DNA from: Acidobacteriota bacterium
GTDB taxonomy: Bacteria; Acidobacteriota; Blastocatellia; Pyrinomonadales; Pyrinomonadaceae
DNA: 64,000 nucleotides
Reading direction: 5' to 3'
NCBI GenBank assembly: GCA_019242475.1
Contig: JAFAVK010000041.1
Location: forward strand, 43,794-107,793
This document shows positions 1-9,475 of this stretch, in pieces. Position 1 is the first letter of the stretch, and every line of letters starts with the position of its first letter. The notes under the pieces were generated by a model. The model saw only the letters and a program-made list of their open reading frames with translations. It did no database searches and was not told the origin of the DNA. The position numbers and the translations under genes were made by a program.

Positions 1-1
1 G

Positions 2-433
2 CTCGGGCTCGTGCGCGGGGTGACGCACACCGAGTTCATACAGGGCGGCGACGGCCGCTTCTACTTCCTCGAAACGGCCGCCCGCGTCGGCGGCGCCAAC
101 ATCGCCGAGACGGTCGAGGCCGCACGCGGCGTCAACCTCTGGCGCGAGTGGGCGCGCATCGAGGTCGCGGGCGAGCACGGCCGCTACGAGCTGCCCCCCA
201 CGCGCGACGACTACGCCGGCATCGTCATCACGCTCGCCCGGCAGGAGTGGCCCGACACTTCCGCCTACGACGACCCCGAGGTCGTCTTCCGCCTCCGCAA
301 GCGCCACCACGTCGGCCTCCTCGTCGCCTCGCACGACCCCGAGCGCGTCGAACATCTGCTGCACACCTACGCGCGACGCCTCCTCGAAGACTACAGCGCC
401 ACGCTCCCGCCCGCGGAGAGGGCGACAAGCTGA
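2..433 (+). CDS. ATP-grasp family protein, C-terminal part (5' end outside window)
   Basis: The frame is open from the window edge and ends at the TGA at 431-433. The visible 143 residues carry HTEFI, then [12 protein letters not shown] and ANIAE, which resembles the metal- and ATP-binding end of ATP-grasp ligases, where a conserved E and a downstream N hold magnesium. A C-terminal all-alpha/beta tail follows. The substrate cannot be told from this fragment. xerD starts 21 bp downstream on the same strand, so they may be co-transcribed. Family assignment is from the motif only; moderate confidence. Confidence 0.6.
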   Translation, partial: LGLVRGVTHTEFIQGGDGRFYFLETAARVGGANIAETVEAARGVNLWREWARIEVAGEHGRYELPPTRDDYAGIVITLARQEWPDTSAYDDPEVVFRLRKRHHVGLLVASHDPERVEHLLHTYARRLLEDYSATLPPAERATS

Positions 434-454
434 GGAGCGACGACACCCACTCTT

Positions 455-1345
455 ATGCCGAGAGATTTAATCCGCGAGTACCTGAGTTTCCTGCAAGTGG
501 AGAAGGGGCTTTCGAAGAACTCTCTGGAGAGCTACCGGCGCGACCTCGCGCGTCTGCGGGCGGCGGCCGAGGCCGCGGGGCGCGAGCCGCACCTGTTGGG
601 GAAGGCGGAGCTGACGCAGTTCGTCATGTCCCTGAGCCGCGAGGGGCTGGCGCCGAAGTCGGTCGGCCGCGCTTTGAGCGCCGTGCGCGGCTTCTACCGC
701 TTCCTGCTGCTCGACGGGCACGTCAAGGCCGACCCGACCGCCGACATCACACGCCCGCAAGGTGGGCAGAAGCTTCCGCGGTTCCTGTCGCAGGATGAGA
801 TTGAGAGGTTGCTTAGGGCGCCCGACACGACTACGACCGAGGGTGTGAGAGACCGAACGCTGTTCGAATTGATGTACGCGACCGGCCTGCGCGTCTCGGA
901 GGTGGTGACGCTTCCGGCGGGCAACGTGGACGTTGACAGCGGTGTCCTCTACTGCTTCGGGAAGGGGAGTAAACAGCGCCGCATTCCCATCGGGCGCTCT
1001 GCCATCTCATGGCTGCTGCGCTACGAAGCGGCGCGGCGCGTCCTGCTCGCGGGGCGGGAGGCGCCGCAGCTCTTCGTCGGCTACCTCGGCCGGCCCCTCA
1101 CGCGCCAGAACGTCTGGGCGCTGCTCAAGCGCGCGGCGGAGAAGGCGGGCATCGACGGCGTCACGCCCCACGTCCTGCGCCACAGCTTCGCCACCCACCT
1201 GCTCGAACACGGCGCCGACACGCGCAGCGTCCAGGCCATGCTCGGCCACAGCGACCTCGCCACCACCCAAATCTACACGCACGTCACCAGCGAGCGCATC
1301 CGCAGCGTCTACGAGAAGCACCACCCGCGAGCCAAAAGAGAGTAG
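455..1345 (+). CDS. xerD: Tyrosine recombinase XerD/XerC
   Basis: This 296-residue protein has the usual Xer length. An N-terminal core-binding helical domain (about 1-90) precedes the catalytic domain. All catalytic residues are visible: R146 (TGLRVSEV), K170, H239 and R242 ([10 protein letters not shown]), H265 (LGHSDL) and Y274 (IYTHV). Family members resolve chromosome dimers at dif together with FtsK. No island-type integrase features or attachment repeats are seen nearby, so a housekeeping role is likeliest. XerC and XerD cannot be separated firmly by eye. The stop codon lies at the edge of a heptad inverted repeat that also holds a strong hairpin. Confidence 0.85.
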   Translation: MPRDLIREYLSFLQVEKGLSKNSLESYRRDLARLRAAAEAAGREPHLLGKAELTQFVMSLSREGLAPKSVGRALSAVRGFYRFLLLDGHVKADPTADITRPQGGQKLPRFLSQDEIERLLRAPDTTTTEGVRDRTLFELMYATGLRVSEVVTLPAGNVDVDSGVLYCFGKGSKQRRIPIGRSAISWLLRYEAARRVLLAGREAPQLFVGYLGRPLTRQNVWALLKRAAEKAGIDGVTPHVLRHSFATHLLEHGADTRSVQAMLGHSDLATTQIYTHVTSERIRSVYEKHHPRAKRE

Positions 1346-1445
1346 ACAGTAGTCAGTAGACAGTAGAAAAAGAGGCGGCGCGGCTTTCATCGGTTGATGA
1401 TGAAAGCCGCGCCGCTTCGTATTCCTACTGCCTACTGCCTACTGC
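1341..1445. repeat. Heptad inverted repeat (GTAGACA/GCAGTAG words) with nested 17-bp hairpin
   Basis: Left arm repeats words like CAGTAGA; the right arm repeats CTACTGC. Between them 1375-1391 pairs perfectly with 1399-1415 (17 bp, loop GGTTGAT). It separates the convergent xerD and DUF4097 genes and may act as a bidirectional terminator. The xerD stop lies in the left arm. Confidence 0.85.
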
Positions 1446-1451
1446 TCTCCC

Positions 1452-2255
1452 TCAAATGCTCTTCAAACTCACGTTCCCCGAGGCGGTGGAGATTTTGAGC
1501 GTGCGGCCGCCGCCGCCGAGCTGGCCTTCGGCGCGGGTGCCGGAGCCGTAGCGGTCGTGCTTGACCTCGAGGGGGAAGTTCGTCTCGATGTCGCCCGAGG
1601 CGGTGGACATCGAGACGCGCGCGTTGATGCTCGAAGGGAGGCGGACGTTGACGTTGCCGCTGGCCGAGGAGAAGCGCATGTCGCCGTCGCCGTCAACCCG
1701 CGTCAGCTCGACCTCCACGTCGCCGCTCGCGGTGTTGGCGTTGACCATCCCCGCGGCGTCGGCGACGCGCACCGTCCCGCTCGCCGAGTTGGCCCTGATC
1801 TCGCCGCTCACGCCGCGCACCGTCACGTCGCCGCTCGCCGTCGAGAGGTGGAGACGCCCCGCGAAGCCTTCGGCCTTCACGTTGCCGCTGGCGGTCGAAA
1901 TCTTGTCGAAGGAGATGTTGGCCGAGCGCGGCACGCGCACCTCGAAGCGGAGGCTCGCGTTACAGTTGCGGCAGTCGTGCGGGTACTCCGCGCGCAGCGC
2001 GACGTGCCCCTGCGTGCTCTCGTCCACGACCTCGACCTGGTCGCGGTCGCGCCCCTCCTTGTAGGCGTTGACGACGACCGCGCTGCCGTCGTAGCCCGTC
2101 AGGTTGATGTCGCCCGAGACGTTCTGAATCTCGACCGACCCGCCCTCCCCGAGGTTGTAAGTCTTCTGGAAATCCTGCGCCGAGGTCACGACCGCCGCCG
2201 CCATGCAGAGCACCAAGGCCCCCACGAAGTTCAAAAAAGTCCTGCGTCCCATCAC
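1452..2255 (-). CDS. Secreted DUF4097-family beta-repeat protein
   Basis: The 267-residue protein has an N-terminal signal or anchor (hydrophobic stretch about 7-25 ending TSAQ) and seven copies of the short repeat (S/N)(T/S)ASG(D/N/T)(V/I), spaced about 20-35 residues apart, typical of DUF4097 beta-solenoid proteins. Family members are exported or surface-associated; no enzymatic activity is established for most. Two cysteines in HDCRNCN suggest a disulfide or metal site. The gene stands alone, convergent to xerD and separated by a repeat hairpin. The function is unknown. Confidence 0.75.
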   Translation of the reverse strand: MMGRRTFLNFVGALVLCMAAAVVTSAQDFQKTYNLGEGGSVEIQNVSGDINLTGYDGSAVVVNAYKEGRDRDQVEVVDESTQGHVALRAEYPHDCRNCNASLRFEVRVPRSANISFDKISTASGNVKAEGFAGRLHLSTASGDVTVRGVSGEIRANSASGTVRVADAAGMVNANTASGDVEVELTRVDGDGDMRFSSASGNVNVRLPSSINARVSMSTASGDIETNFPLEVKHDRYGSGTRAEGQLGGGGRTLKISTASGNVSLKSI

Positions 2256-2347
2256 TCAAACTCCTCTCCTGTGGTGAATGAAAACCCGAAGCGAACCGGC
2301 TCTCGTTCGTGTAAACACCGCGGGCGGGAGTTTTGTGGCAGGAAAAA

Positions 2348-2443
2348 AGTAGGCAGTAGGCAGATGGCAGTAGGCAGTTGAAAAAGCCGCGGCAGCGACG
2401 ATGAAGGCTTAACTGCCTGCTGCCATCTGCCTACTGCCTACTA
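2348..2443. repeat. Heptad inverted repeat (GGCAGTA words)
   Basis: The left arm has tandem GGCAGTA-like heptads and the right arm has their complements (CTGCCTA, CTGCCAT). The same word family recurs at 1341, 9358 and 22871. The TAG stop of the flavoprotein gene is the last part of the right arm. Confidence 0.85.
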
Positions 2444-3607
2444 TGCACTTTCCCCGGCGGCGTGGCCCGAGGCCCAGGCCCATTGGAAGTTGTAGCCGCC
2501 GAGGTGGCCGGTCACGTCCACGACCTCGCCGATGAAGTAGAGGCCGGGGACGCCGCGCGCCTCCATCGTTTTGGACGAAAGTTCGTCGGTCGAGACACCG
2601 CCGCGCGTGACCTCCGCCTTCTGGAAGCCTTCGGTGCCGGCGGGCAGGATGCGCCAGTCGTGGAGCAGCGCGGCCACGCGCTCGACCTGCGCGTCCGTGT
2701 AGGCATGCAGGGGGCGCGGCGGCGCGAACAGCTCGGCCCAGACCTGCGCGAAGCGTTTGGGGAGATGTTGGGCGAGCGCCGTGTGCAGCTCCGCGCCCGC
2801 GGCGCGTTTGCGTTCGAGCAGGGCGCGCGTGTCCTCGCCCGGCAGGAGGTCTAAGGAGAGTGCCTGGCCTCGCGACCAGTAAGAGGAGATTTGCAAAACG
2901 GCCGGGCCGCTCAGTCCGCGGTGCGTGACGAGGACGTTCTCGGCGAACTCCGCCCCGCCGCAGCTCACGACCGCCGGCACCGAGACGCCGCTCAGGCTCT
3001 GGAATTTCGAGAGGTCGCGCGGCGCGAGCGTGAGCGGTACGAGCGCCGGCTCCGGCTGCACGACCTTCAGCCCGAACTGACGCGCGAGACGGTAGCCGAA
3101 GTCCGTCGCGCCCAGCTTCGGAATCGACAGCCCGCCGGTCGCGACGACCAGAGACTCCGACTCGAACTCTCCGCGGTTAGTCTTAACCTGAAAGAGTTCA
3201 CCCTTACCCACGTCCTCGACGCGGCAGCCCGTGAACACTTGAACACGCGCCGCGTCACACTCTTCGAGCAGCATCTCGACAATCTGCCGCGAGCTTTCGT
3301 CGCAGAAGAGCTGGCCCAACTTCTTCTCGTGATAACGGATGCCGTGTCGCCCGACGAGCTTGACGAAGTCGGCCGGCGTGTAGCGCGCCAGCGCGGACTT
3401 CGCGAAGTGCGGGTTGCGCGAGATGAAGTTGCCCGCGGTCGTGTTCAAGTTCGTGAAGTTGCAACGGCCGCCGCCCGAGATTTCAATCTTCCGCCCCACG
3501 CGCTCGTTGTGCTCGAGCAAGGCGACGCGCCGCCCGCGCCCGCCCGCCACGAACGCGCACATCAACCCCGCCGCCCCGCCGCCGATGACAATCACGTCAA
3601 CTCTCAT
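2441..3607 (-). CDS. BaiN/HI0933-like NAD(P)/FAD-dependent flavoprotein
   Basis: About 388 residues beginning MRVDVIVIGGGAAGLM, a dinucleotide-binding Rossmann motif (GxGxxG form GGGAAG), followed by ISGGGRCNFTN, the signature of the HI0933/YhiN/BaiN flavoprotein family. The C-terminus has GEVVDVTGHLGGYNFQWA, which closes the FAD site. An in-frame upstream ATG at 3662-3664 would add residues encoded by a neighbouring repeat (SRFTVHGSR); I reject it and start at 3607 where the Rossmann strand begins. Family members are oxidoreductases of uncertain physiological substrate. Confidence 0.85.
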   Translation of the reverse strand: MRVDVIVIGGGAAGLMCAFVAGGRGRRVALLEHNERVGRKIEISGGGRCNFTNLNTTAGNFISRNPHFAKSALARYTPADFVKLVGRHGIRYHEKKLGQLFCDESSRQIVEMLLEECDAARVQVFTGCRVEDVGKGELFQVKTNRGEFESESLVVATGGLSIPKLGATDFGYRLARQFGLKVVQPEPALVPLTLAPRDLSKFQSLSGVSVPAVVSCGGAEFAENVLVTHRGLSGPAVLQISSYWSRGQALSLDLLPGEDTRALLERKRAAGAELHTALAQHLPKRFAQVWAELFAPPRPLHAYTDAQVERVAALLHDWRILPAGTEGFQKAEVTRGGVSTDELSSKTMEARGVPGLYFIGEVVDVTGHLGGYNFQWAWASGHAAGESA

Positions 3608-3618
3608 TGATAAGAGGC

Positions 3619-3695
3619 GTGAACCGTGAACCGTAAACCGTGACGAGATAAAAACCCGTTCCATCTTGTCACGGTTTACGGTTCACGGTTCACGG
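3619..3695. repeat. Heptad inverted repeat (AACCGTG words)
   Basis: GTGAACC GTGAACC GTAAACC on the left pairs with the complementary heptads on the right. It separates the flavoprotein gene start from the esterase gene end; the esterase C-terminal residues (SREP) and stop are encoded in the right arm. Confidence 0.85.
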
Positions 3696-4412
3696 CTTTT
3701 GTCTTTTTCAAGCAGCGGCTTCAGGTAGCGGTAGACGGTGGCGGCGACGATTTTGGTGCCCTCGGCGTTGGGGTGGACGCGGTCTTCCTGGTTCAGTCGG
3801 TCGATGCCGGCGACGCCTTCGAGGAAGAAGGGGATGAGCGGCACGTCGTGCTCTCTGGCGAGCGACTTGAAGGCGTCGCTGATCTCGACCTCGTAGTCGC
3901 GGCCCGTCTCCGTCGTCGTCAGCATCCCCGCGAGGAGCACCTGCGCGTTGTGCGCCTTGGCGCGCTCGATAATCGCGGAGAGGTTCTTCTTCGTCCCGGC
4001 CACGGGCTGGCCGCGGAGGAAGTCGTTGGCGCCGAGTTCGAGGATGACGAAGCGGACGTTGCCCGCTTCGAGCGACCAGTCGATGCGGCTGACGCCGTCC
4101 GCGGAGGTGTCGCCCGAAACCCCGGCGTTGACCACCTCGTACTTGAACCCGTCGGCGTCGAGCATCTTTTGCAAGAGCGCCGGGTAGCTCTCCTGCTGCC
4201 GGAGGCCGTAGCCCGCGGTCAGGCTGTCGCCGAAGGCGACGATTTTAGGTACAGTCTCCGCAGGCGTCGGCGACGCGGCGGGAGTTCGAGTAGTTTGCGC
4301 CGGCGTTAAAGAACTTTCGCGCGAGCCGCCGCCGCAGGCAGCGAGTGGCAGGGCGGCGAGAATCAAAAGGGCCGCGGGCAGGAATCTATCGAATGCGGGC
4401 AGCAATCTTTTC

Positions 4413-4414
<2 letters not shown>
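3683..4414 (-). CDS. tesA: SGNH-type arylesterase / lysophospholipase TesA-like, lipoprotein
   Basis: About 243 residues. The N-terminus is a lipoprotein signal (LAALPLAACGGG, lipobox LAAC). A low-complexity linker leads to the SGNH domain: FGDSLTAGYG (nucleophile Ser), GVSGDTS (oxyanion Gly), GANDFLRG (Asn) and DRVHPNAEG (catalytic Asp/His). Family members hydrolyse thioesters and lysolipids in the periplasm. The divergent ABC ATPase and permease reproduce the tesA-ybbA-ybbP neighbourhood of E. coli. The ATG of this gene and that of the ATPase share bases in a single CATG. Confidence 0.85.
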
Positions 4415-5131
<717 letters not shown>

Positions 5132-5135
<4 letters not shown>

Positions 5136-7660
5136 GCTTCATCTTCAAACTCGCCTGGCGCGAGCTGCGCGCGTCGTGGCGGCGGCTGCTCTTCTTCTTC
5201 CTGTGCATCGGCATCGGCGTGGGGAGCATCGTCGCGCTGCGTTCGATGATTCAGAGCTTGAACCGCGCGGTGGCGGGCGAGGCGCGCGCGTTGATGACGG
5301 CCGACGTGCAGGCCGAGACGACGCGCGAGTGGTCGCAGGACGCGCTGGCGAAGATCGAGAAGGTCGCGCGCCCGCCGCTCGTCGAGGCGCGCACGGAAAC
5401 AATCGAAGCCCCGACGATGCTGCGGCCCGCGGACGAAGGAAGCGGCGGCGCTTTGATGGTCGAGCTGAAGGGCGTCGAGCGCGGGTTTCCGCTCTACGGG
5501 GATTTCAAGCTTGAGGACGGGCGGCCGTTCGACTTCGCGCTGTTGGAGAACGGCGGGGCGGTCGTCGCGCCGCTGCTGCTCGAAAGGCTCGATCTAAAAG
5601 TCGGCGACCGCGTGCGCATCGGCGAGCGCGAGTTCGAGATACGCGGCGTGTCGAAGCAGGAGCCGGGCAGCTCGGGCGGCTTCCGCCTCGGGCCGAGGGT
5701 CTTCATCGCGCGCGCAGACCTTGAGGCGGCCGGACTCACGGGCTTCGGCAGCCGCGCGCGTCGGAAGATTCTCTTCAAGACGGCCGACGACCGCCAGCCC
5801 GAACTCGTCAAAGCGCTCAAGGCGGAGCTGGGCAACAACGTCGTCAACGTGCGTTCTTACAAAGAGTCCGAGGAGAGCCTCGGCGAGCAGTTCTCGCGCG
5901 CGGAGAACTATCTTTCGCTGACGGGGCTCGTCGTCCTCGTGCTCGGCGGCATCGGCGTCTCTTCGGTCACGCGCGTCTTCGTCGAGCAGAAGAAGAAATC
6001 AATCGCCGTGCTCAAGTGCGTCGGCGCGACGGGGCGGCGTCTGACGGCCGCCTACCTCGCGCAGGTGCTCGCGCTCGGCGCTTTGGGCAGCCTGCTGGGC
6101 GTCGTGCTGGCGAAGGCGGCGCTCGTCTTCGTCCACGCGCGCTTCGCCGAGAGCCTGCCGCCGAACCTCTTGTACGACTTGCAGCCCGGCGCGGTGGCGC
6201 AGGGGCTCGGGCTCGGCCTGCTCATCTCTCTACTCTTCTCGGCGCTGCCGCTGCTGCGCATCCGACGCATCAAGCCGAACATGCTCCTGCGCGAGGCGGA
6301 GCAGGACGCGCCCGGCCGTCGGCTCGACCTCGGGCGCGCGCTGGTCGCGGGGCTCGTGCTCGCGGGGCTGCTGCTTTTGACTTCGTGGCAGGCGGGCTCT
6401 CTGCGCGTGGGCGTCTTCTTCCTCGGGGGGTTGGGCCTGACGGCGCTCGTGCTCTACCTCGCGGCGTGGCTGCTCGTCTTCCTCGTGCGGCGCGCGCGCG
6501 GCCTGGGCACGTTCGCCGTGCGGCAGGCCATCAACAGCATGCACCGGCCCGGCAACCAGACGCGCGTCATCGTGCTGGCCGTGGGGCTCGGCGCGTTCCT
6601 CGTGCTCTCGGTGCAATCTCTACAGGCGGGCCTGCTCGACGAGTTCGACGTGGCGCGGCGCGGCAACCTGCCGAACATGTACCTCATCGACGTGCAGCGC
6701 GACCAGGTCGAAGGCGTGCGCGAGATCGTCGCGCAGACGACGGGCGCGCGCGCCGAGTTGATCCCGACCCTGCGCGCGCGCATCGCGGCCGTCAACGGCA
6801 AAGAGGTTGACCTCGACGCCGAGGGCGCGCGCCGCGAGCGGGGGCGTTTGGGCCGCGAGTACGTCGTCACCTACAGGCCGCGGCTCGAATACAACGAGAC
6901 TTTGGTCGCGGGGAAGTTCTGGGACGAGACGCCGTCGCAGGAGCCGGAGGTGTCGATTGAGGAGGGCTTACGCGGCGCGGGCGGCATCGACCTCGGCGGC
7001 ACGATCACGTTCGATATACAGGGTCGGAAGATAGAGGCGCGCGTGACGAGCGTGCGCCGCGTGGACTGGCGCAACTCGCGGACGGGCTTCCTCATCCTCT
7101 TCCGCCCGGGCGCGCTGGACAGGGCGCCCGCGACCTTCGTCGGCGCGGTTGACGGGCCGACCGAGGAGCCCGCGCGCTCGCGCTTCCAGCGCGCGATTGT
7201 GGACAGGTTCCCGAACGTGAGCGTCATCGACGTGGCCGACATCGTGCGGAGCGTGAGCCGGATTCTGTCGAACATCACGCTGGCGGTGAGCTTCATCGGC
7301 GGGTTCGTGTTTTTGAGCGGCGCGCTCATCCTCGTCGGCTCCATCGCCATGACGAAGTTCCAGCGCGTCTACGAGGCGGCGGTCTTGAAGACGCTCGGCG
7401 CCGAGCGGCGCGTGCTGCTCACGATCATGCTCGCCGAGTACGGCCTGCTCGGCCTCGTCGCTGGCCTCGTCGGCGCGGCGGCGGCGAACGGCCTCTCCTA
7501 CGCCGTCTCCCGCTACGTCTTCGAGATCGACTGGACGTTCGCGCCCCTCTTGAATCTCACCGGCGTCGCCGCCACCGTCTTCCTCGTCGGCGCCGTCGGC
7601 GCGCTGTCGAGCTTAGACGTGTTGACGAGAAAGCCGCTATCCATCCTTCGAGCGCAATGA
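5132..7660 (+). CDS. FtsX-domain ABC permease (YbbP-like)
   Basis: 842 residues starting at TTG, overlapping the ATPase stop by 4 bases. One N-terminal membrane helix (about 18-38) precedes a large periplasmic domain, then two FtsX modules: helices near 265-390 and 405-510, a second periplasmic part, and a C-terminal set near 700-840. This two-module layout matches YbbP-like permeases. It partners the upstream ATPase. GC-rich and uniform with its neighbours, without signs of damage. Confidence 0.85.
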
Positions 7661-7746
7661 GGAATAGGAAATAGCACCGGAGGCACAAAGTCAAAACGTC
7701 CTATCGCGCTTAGAGTAAATGCCGTTATTGGGTGCGCTGTTGCCAT

Positions 7747-8343
7747 TCAGACAACTTTCTTGATCAAACGTTTCCGCCTTTTATACACAAATCTGTTTTC
7801 TATATCTCTGAGGTATCTGACAGTTTTCTCTATCGCGTTAATAATGTCAGTAAGTTCTTTCTGTTGCTGTTCACTTTCAGGCTTCCATTTGTAATGAACA
7901 AACGAATTCCTCAACTCCATAAGCTTGAAAATTCTATTAGAGTGGGCAGCACTCAGAGGCTTGACTCCCAGTATCCGTAGAAGCCAAGAAACCTTTGCTC
8001 TGTATGAAGTATCTCTTACCATCGAATCAATTTCTTTGTAGGACAACCGCTGAGTCTGAGCTAAAGAGGCAACAATATTATTTAGCTGGTGTTCAACCCA
8101 CAAGGCGTAAAATAGGCAGGCAAACTGCTCGTTTTTTAGTTTATGGAAGGTACGAGCCTGACGCAGAATATCGCCCGTATAATCAATTACAATCTGAAAA
8201 CTATATTTCTGTAGGTATTCAATAACTTCATCACGCAACTCCTCTTCTGTCTTTCCTTCAGGATCAATAATTCCGCTGCTTACTAAACTCAAGGCAGAGT
8301 AAGCAGCGGCCAGCTTTGCTTTTCGTCCACTAATTTGCTTCAT
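7747..8343 (-). CDS. HEPN-motif protein, AT-rich, likely acquired
   Basis: 198 residues, alpha-helical, rich in Lys, Glu and Asn, and encoded by DNA visibly poorer in GC than everything around it. It has R145-N146-S-F-V-H150 followed by YKW, matching the RNxxxH motif of HEPN domains; many HEPN proteins are RNases used in toxin-antitoxin, defence or RNA-processing systems. The HEPN call rests on this motif and on helical character only; no antitoxin (MNT) gene lies next to it. It sits just downstream of the Ro60/Y-RNA locus on the same strand. Not otherwise recognised. Confidence 0.5.
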   Translation of the reverse strand: MKQISGRKAKLAAAYSALSLVSSGIIDPEGKTEEELRDEVIEYLQKYSFQIVIDYTGDILRQARTFHKLKNEQFACLFYALWVEHQLNNIVASLAQTQRLSYKEIDSMVRDTSYRAKVSWLLRILGVKPLSAAHSNRIFKLMELRNSFVHYKWKPESEQQQKELTDIINAIEKTVRYLRDIENRFVYKRRKRLIKKVV

Positions 8344-8397
8344 AAGTCATTTACACTAGCGAAGCACCTAACAATTAGTTTGACGCCAATTATACTC

Positions 8398-8847
8398 CTA
8401 GTCGAGTGACTTCAAGTCGGGCTCGACCCAGCCGGCGCGGGCCTCGGGGGAGAAGAGGCGTTCGCGGGTGTAGTGCTTGAGGGGGAGTCCCCGGTCGTGG
8501 GTCGCGGCCAGGTCGTTGGCGAGGTGGACGAGGGCGCGCGCCTCGTTGCGCTCGGCTTCGAGGAAGGCGCGCACCATCCGCAGCCAGAAGAGCGTGAGCG
8601 TCTCGTGGTAGCCGCCGGTCGGCGTCGTCACGATGCCGTGCGCGGCGTTGTAGCGCTTGATCCGGGCGCGGACGCGCGCGACCGCCTCCGGCCAGTCGAA
8701 CTGCAAGAGGTGCCAGAGCGCGACGGTCAGGTGGGCGGCGTGCGTCCACTCCTCGCGCGGCAGCGTGCAGTCCTCGAACCGGCGCACCAGCGTGAGTATC
8801 TCGTCGGTGGTGCGGAACGTGGCGGCTTCAAGCGTCAGGGTCGTCAT
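8398..8847 (-). CDS. Conserved-looking hypothetical protein, His-rich helical
   Basis: 149 residues beginning MTTLTLEAATF. It has WTHAAHLTVALWHL early, then a GGYHETLTLFWL segment and a C-terminal HYTRERLFS; the spaced histidines could form a metal site. I do not recognise a named family with certainty. It starts about 50 bp below the last Y-RNA-like gene and reads the same way, so it may be on the same transcript as the Ro60 locus. GC content matches the host, unlike the HEPN gene that follows it. Confidence 0.6.
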   Translation of the reverse strand: MTTLTLEAATFRTTDEILTLVRRFEDCTLPREEWTHAAHLTVALWHLLQFDWPEAVARVRARIKRYNAAHGIVTTPTGGYHETLTLFWLRMVRAFLEAERNEARALVHLANDLAATHDRGLPLKHYTRERLFSPEARAGWVEPDLKSLD

Positions 8848-8895
8848 CTCTCTAACTCCGAATCAGAACGTACGAATGAATCTACATGAAAGGTT

Positions 8896-9041
8896 CGTGC
8901 GCGCGGCGACAAGGTTTCGACGAAACAGCGCTGCTCTACCGTTGAGCTATGGCAGCAGAATGGAAAGCTGCCACCGGGACTCGAACCCGGAACCCGCGGC
9001 TTGAAAGGCATGTAGTTCCGCCAGCATTCGCCGCACGCACG
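8896..9041 (-). ncRNA. yrlA: Y-RNA-like gene 1 with circularly permuted tRNA-like module (YrlA type)
   Basis: On the minus strand a 14-bp closing stem (8896-8909 with 9028-9041) leads into GCGAAUGC on the 5' side and CUUGUCGC on the 3' side, the internal-loop signature shared by all four units here and similar to the Ro-binding helix of Y RNAs. Inside lies a permuted tRNA body: T arm (8974-8990, loop TTCGAGT), acceptor 3' strand, a 9-10 nt loop, acceptor 5' strand (7 bp, 8950-8956 with 8967-8973), TA, and D arm (8933-8947). This is the layout described for bacterial YrlA RNAs. It lies downstream of rsr. Confidence 0.85.
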
Positions 9042-9049
9042 AAAGGGAA

Positions 9050-9170
9050 GTGGCGACAAGATCGGTGAGAGGTGTGTCCGGACGCTCGCGCGGCCGGCGT
9101 AGGATTCGAACCTACTCACAAAGGTTATCAGCCTTCGTTCCTACCATGTACTCACACCAGCATTCGCCAC
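9050..9170 (-). ncRNA. Y-RNA-like gene 2 with partial tRNA-like module
   Basis: The closing stem pairs 9050-9056 with 9164-9170 and carries the same GCGAAUGC / CUUGUCGC signature. The insert holds a T arm (9099-9115, TTCGAAT loop, 5-bp stem) and an anticodon-arm-like hairpin (9118-9137) whose 7-nt loop is CTGATAA, that is a normal Ile(GAU) anticodon loop with U33. A D arm is not visible and the acceptor hairpin is degenerate (CCGG pairs). It looks like a tRNA-derived Y RNA in decay or specialised. Confidence 0.75.
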
Positions 9171-9186
9171 CGTCAAAGAACCGAGA

Positions 9187-9250
9187 GGGCCGACAAGGGT
9201 TGCCGTGAACTCACTTAACAGGTGGTTGTAGTCACGGCGGCATTCGGCCC
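9187..9250 (-). ncRNA. Y-RNA-like gene 3, minimal stem type
   Basis: About 64 nt. Stem GGGCCGA/TCGGCCC (9187-9193 with 9244-9250), the shared AUGC / CUUG internal loop, then an inner CCGTGA/TCACGG helix closed by a loop starting CTACAA. No tRNA-like module is present. The CUACA element after the inner helix recurs in all four units. Confidence 0.7.
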
Positions 9251-9278
9251 CGAAGAGCTAAGTCGAAAAGAACAGGCC

Positions 9279-9350
9279 GGGGCCGACAAGAGAATTCTCG
9301 TGACAGTTCCTTTTTCCAAAAAGAATGTAGTCACGAAAGCATTCGGCCCC
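9279..9350 (-). ncRNA. Y-RNA-like gene 4, minimal stem type
   Basis: About 72 nt, the unit nearest rsr. Stem GGGGCCGA/TCGGCCCC (9279-9286 with 9343-9350), shared AUGC / CUUG loop, inner CGTGAC/GTCACG helix, CUACAU element and an A/T-rich loop with self-pairing TTTTT/AAAAA. No tRNA-like module. Confidence 0.7.
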
Positions 9351-9357
9351 GAAGAGA

Positions 9358-9474
9358 GGTAAGCAGTAGGCAGACGGCAGTGGGCAGTAGCTTCGCTTGA
9401 CGGTAGTTGAAGGATTAAATCGAAGCGTTCGAATTATCGGTCTTCAACTGCCTGCTGCCATCTGCCCACTGACT
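9358..9474. repeat. Heptad inverted repeat (GGCAGTA words) between Y RNAs and rsr
   Basis: Left arm has AGCAGTA GGCAGAC GGCAGTG; right arm has the complements (CTGCCTG, CTGCCAT, CTGCCCA). Same word family as 1341, 2348 and 22871. It separates the rsr stop from the first Y-RNA unit. Confidence 0.8.
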
Positions 9475-9475
9475 T

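Noticed and set aside
455..1345. Xer recombinase as integrase of a mobile tRNA island
   Set aside because: It is 7 kb from the array with ordinary genes in between, has classical XerC/D length and no direct repeats flank the array that I could find.
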